36,310 nucleotides of DNA from Globomyces pollinis-pini (taxonomy: Eukaryota > Chytridiomycota > Chytridiomycetes > Rhizophydiales > Globomycetaceae), in NCBI GenBank assembly GCA_025399215.1, contig MU621267.1, positions 1 through 36,310 on the forward strand, in the 5' to 3' direction. The notes beneath the pieces are model-generated. The model ran no database searches. It worked only from the letters and a program-made list of their open reading frames with translations, and was not told where the DNA came from. Below are positions 34,295 to 36,310 of this stretch, piece by piece (position 1 is the stretch's first letter; each line of letters begins with the position of its first letter). The translations under genes and the position numbers were made by a program.

Positions 34295-34303
34295 TATATA
34301 AAA
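34295..34303 (+). promoter_or_regulatory. TATA-like element of the alanine aminotransferase gene
   Basis: The sequence TATATAAAA lies 46-54 nt upstream of the ATG at 34349, at a suitable distance for a transcription start just 5' of the coding region. Confidence 0.4.
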
Positions 34304-34348
34304 TCGTGGTTTTTCAATGATAGTGTTTCTAAATCTTGGAATTGTAAA

Positions 34349-36034
34349 ATGGCCCCTTTACTACCTTTAATATCGAACGTGGATTCCGAATCAGTTTTAT
34401 CATTGAAATCAGTCAACCAGAAAGTGGTTGAGTTTAAATATGCAGTACGTGGTCCTCTAGTGATTCGTGCTCATGAAATCAAAACTGTAAACATTTTAAT
34501 TTGATTGGTAGGATTTACTTGTCAACCCATCGCGATATCCATTCAATCAAGTGACTTTTTGTAATATTGGAAATCCCCAATCTTTAAAACAAAAGCCAAT
34601 CACGTTCTTTCGACAAGTAAACAATCCATCCCAATAACAATTACAGGTTTCTAGTTTAGTAGAATATCCTGAATTAATGGAATCACCATTACTTGGACAG
34701 TTATATCCTTTGGATGTGGTTAAAAGGGCAAAAGAATTGTTGACTTCTGTTGGTGGAAGTGTTGGATCTTATTCACATTCAAAAGGAATTCCATTGGTTC
34801 GACAACGAATTGCTCAATTTATTCAAACACGCGATGGATATCCATCCGATCCAGAATCTATTTTCTGCACCACAGGTAAATATAATACAATATCATTGAT
34901 ATAAAGGCGCTAGTGATGGAGTTAAAAGAACCCTGGAATTAATTATTTCTAAACCCAATGTTGGAATTATGATTCCAATACCTCAATATCCACTTTATAC
35001 CGCATCTATTGCCTCATTAGGTGGTTTACCAACAGAATATTATCTCAATGAATCCGAAAATTGGGGAATGACAGTATAAACTTTATACATTTATATTTTA
35101 GACAAAAGAATTACAACGTGCTTTACAACAAGGTCGATTGGCTGGTCAGGATGTTCGAGCATTGTGTGTCATTAATCCGGGAAACCCTACTGGACAATGT
35201 TTATCTCTAGAAACCATGCAGGAAGTCATTCAATTTTGTAAAGATGAAAAATTAGTATTATTAGCTGATGAAGTTTACCAAACCAACATATATACATCTA
35301 GTGCACCATTCCACTCATTCAAAAAGGTTTTAAAATCGTAAGACATGTAGTCCAATCTAACTGGTAGAATGGGAGCTGGATATGATGATGTTGAATTAAT
35401 TTCTTTTCATTCAATTTCGAAAGGATTGATTGGTGAATGTGGCAGAAGAGGTGGTTATTTTGAATGCGTGAATATAAATCAAGATGTAATGGATCTCATG
35501 TACAAAATGGCATCAGTATCTTTATGTCCACCAGTACAAGGGCAACTTATGTTGGAACTAATGGTGAATCCTCCAAAACCTGGTGATGCATCTTATGATC
35601 TGTATGTAAAGGAGCAAAAAGATATTTATGGTAAAGGGTTATATATAGTGTCCTTACTTGTGTAGATTCATTGGTCCGCAGATCCCAAAAGTTACACCAA
35701 GCATTTAATAGTTTGCAAGGAATGAGTTGCAATGAAGCACAAGGAGCCATGTACCTTTTCCCACAAATTAAACTTCCACAACGCGCCATTGACGATGCCA
35801 AAAAGCAAAATATCGAAGCAGATTTAATGTATTGCATCCAATTACTTGAGAGCACTGGAGTGGTACTTTTGAATTTAAATTGATTATTAGTGTGTTATAC
35901 CTGGTAGTGGGTTTGGACAGATGGATGGGACTTTACATTTTCGATCTACTTTTTTGCCTCCAGAAGATTCGTTGGATTTATTTATTACAACTTTCAAGAA
36001 ATTTCATTTACAGTTTATGAATAAATATTCTTGA
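34349..36034 (+). CDS. Alanine aminotransferase
   Basis: Eight exons (34349-34486, 34512-34616, 34647-34875, 34907-35073, 35102-35337, 35368-35630, 35666-35862, 35891-36034) join to 492 codons plus TGA, the family size. It opens NQKVVEFKYAVRGPLVIRA, typical of eukaryotic ALT, followed by VTFCNIGNPQSLKQKPITFF, TTGASDGVKRTLELI, MIPIPQYPLYTA, VINPGNPTGQCLS, LLADEVYQTNIY and the PLP-binding Lys in ISFHSISKGLIGECGRRGGY. The C-terminal [20 protein letters not shown] segment is complete. The enzyme interconverts alanine and 2-oxoglutarate with pyruvate and glutamate, linking nitrogen and central carbon metabolism. No clear mitochondrial presequence is seen, so the product is probably cytosolic. Introns are 25-35 nt. 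Confidence 0.95.
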
Positions 36035-36210
36035 TTGTTCAATTTACTGTAGTCAAATAGTTAAATTCGGGGTGTTGAAAATGCATATCAACTCAGTATC
36101 AGTAGTAAACATGTCAGTAACGGAATTAAAAGAATCAATCTGATGAACTTCATTCGATTATTTACTTTGTTCCCTTGAGATCCATGCCCAACCTCACATT
36201 CTGTTCGCGA

Positions 36211-36310
36211 CTATTGTTTGTCCATCGATTTAAAGAATGCTTGAGATACGGTATCTACTGTTTCGTTATGTAACTGATGACAGACTTTTAGAGAGACTAG
36301 AGATACCTCC
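36211..36310 (-). CDS. 3' end of a minus-strand gene, product unknown
   Basis: A coding-looking stretch enters from the right edge on the minus strand and ends with TAG at 36211-36213. The last exon reads VCHQLHNETVDTVSQAFFKSMDKQ and is preceded by a likely short intron (GTATCT...AAAAG) just inside the window edge. Only about 25 residues are visible, too few to identify. It would converge on the alanine aminotransferase gene. Confidence 0.4.
   Translation of the reverse strand, partial: EVSLVSLKVCHQLHNETVDTVSQAFFKSMDKQ

Larger units (their letters stand above)
33529..34348. other. 820-nt gap, largest in the window
   Basis: Apart from a possible minus-strand exon (33610-33894, listed separately) I see only the promoter of the alanine aminotransferase gene. 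That promoter includes a TATA-like TATATAAAA at 34295-34303, 46-54 nt upstream of its ATG. A 9-bp inverted repeat, ACCTAGATA/TATCTAGGT, lies at 33652-33689 with a 20-nt spacer. No RNA gene was recognised. Confidence 0.4.

Overview
This is a stretch of eukaryotic nuclear genome: AT-rich (roughly two thirds A+T by eye), gene-dense and packed with very short spliceosomal introns. I could rebuild 13 multi-exon gene models whose exons join in phase from start to stop, using about 100 introns. Nearly all single introns are 24-39 nt (most 25-31), with GTA-type donors and TAG/CAG/AAG acceptors. The genetic code is standard: TAA, TAG and TGA all end genes. The genes point to a flagellated fungus-like organism (chytrid, rozellid or aphelid-type holomycotan). 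It has an axonemal dynein intermediate chain (DNAI4/WDR78) and a UBE2U-type E2, both typical of flagellated lineages. It also has an AAA ATPase of a type common in fungi, a PRPP synthetase with the long insertion known from fungal Prs1/Prs5, and an AMPK/KIN-type kinase. The lineage is an inference; no rRNA or tRNA gene is present to settle it.

Layout. 1-270: 5' part of an unknown gene (minus). 360-1465: seven-helix membrane protein (plus). 1730-2360: secreted CREG-like protein (plus). 2465-6737: nucleoporin Nup160/Nup120 (plus). 7138-9018: M13/neprilysin-family protein that has lost its zinc site (plus). Then come seven consecutive minus-strand genes: AMPK-like kinase (9158-10805), mitochondrial pyruvate/branched-chain dehydrogenase kinase (11024-12735), stand-alone dethiobiotin-synthetase-like protein (12988-13611), PRPP synthetase (13720-15109), UBE2U-like E2 (15420-16651), Trm3/TARBP1 tRNA ribose methyltransferase (16854-22037) and a FAM210/DUF1279 mitochondrial membrane protein (22179-22852). 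After these: DNAI4 (23422-26539, plus), an intronless F-box-like/LRR protein (26692-28245, plus), an intronless AAA ATPase (28487-30406, minus), an ORC1-like protein fused to ankyrin repeats (30664-33528, plus), alanine aminotransferase (34349-36034, plus) and the 3' end of another minus-strand gene (36211-36310). There are no operons; the neighbours are functionally unrelated housekeeping genes with 100-800 nt between them.

Most unusual signal. Several 'long' introns in this window (54, 82 and 114 nt) are exact head-to-tail chains of two, three or four normal-sized GT...AG introns joined at AG|GT with no exon between them. The reading frame and conserved protein sequence are restored only if the whole chain is removed. 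Two lie in the dehydrogenase-kinase gene and one in the PRPP synthetase gene; a related double intron in DNAI4 is separated by at most a 6-nt exon. These look like tandem minimal introns with zero-length exons (recursive-splicing or stwintron-like). Other points of interest are an ORC1 whose ATPase residues are eroded and which carries ankyrin repeats and an NLS, a dead M13 peptidase, a dethiobiotin synthetase domain without its usual aminotransferase partner, and two or three possible unrecognised small minus-strand genes in the larger gaps.
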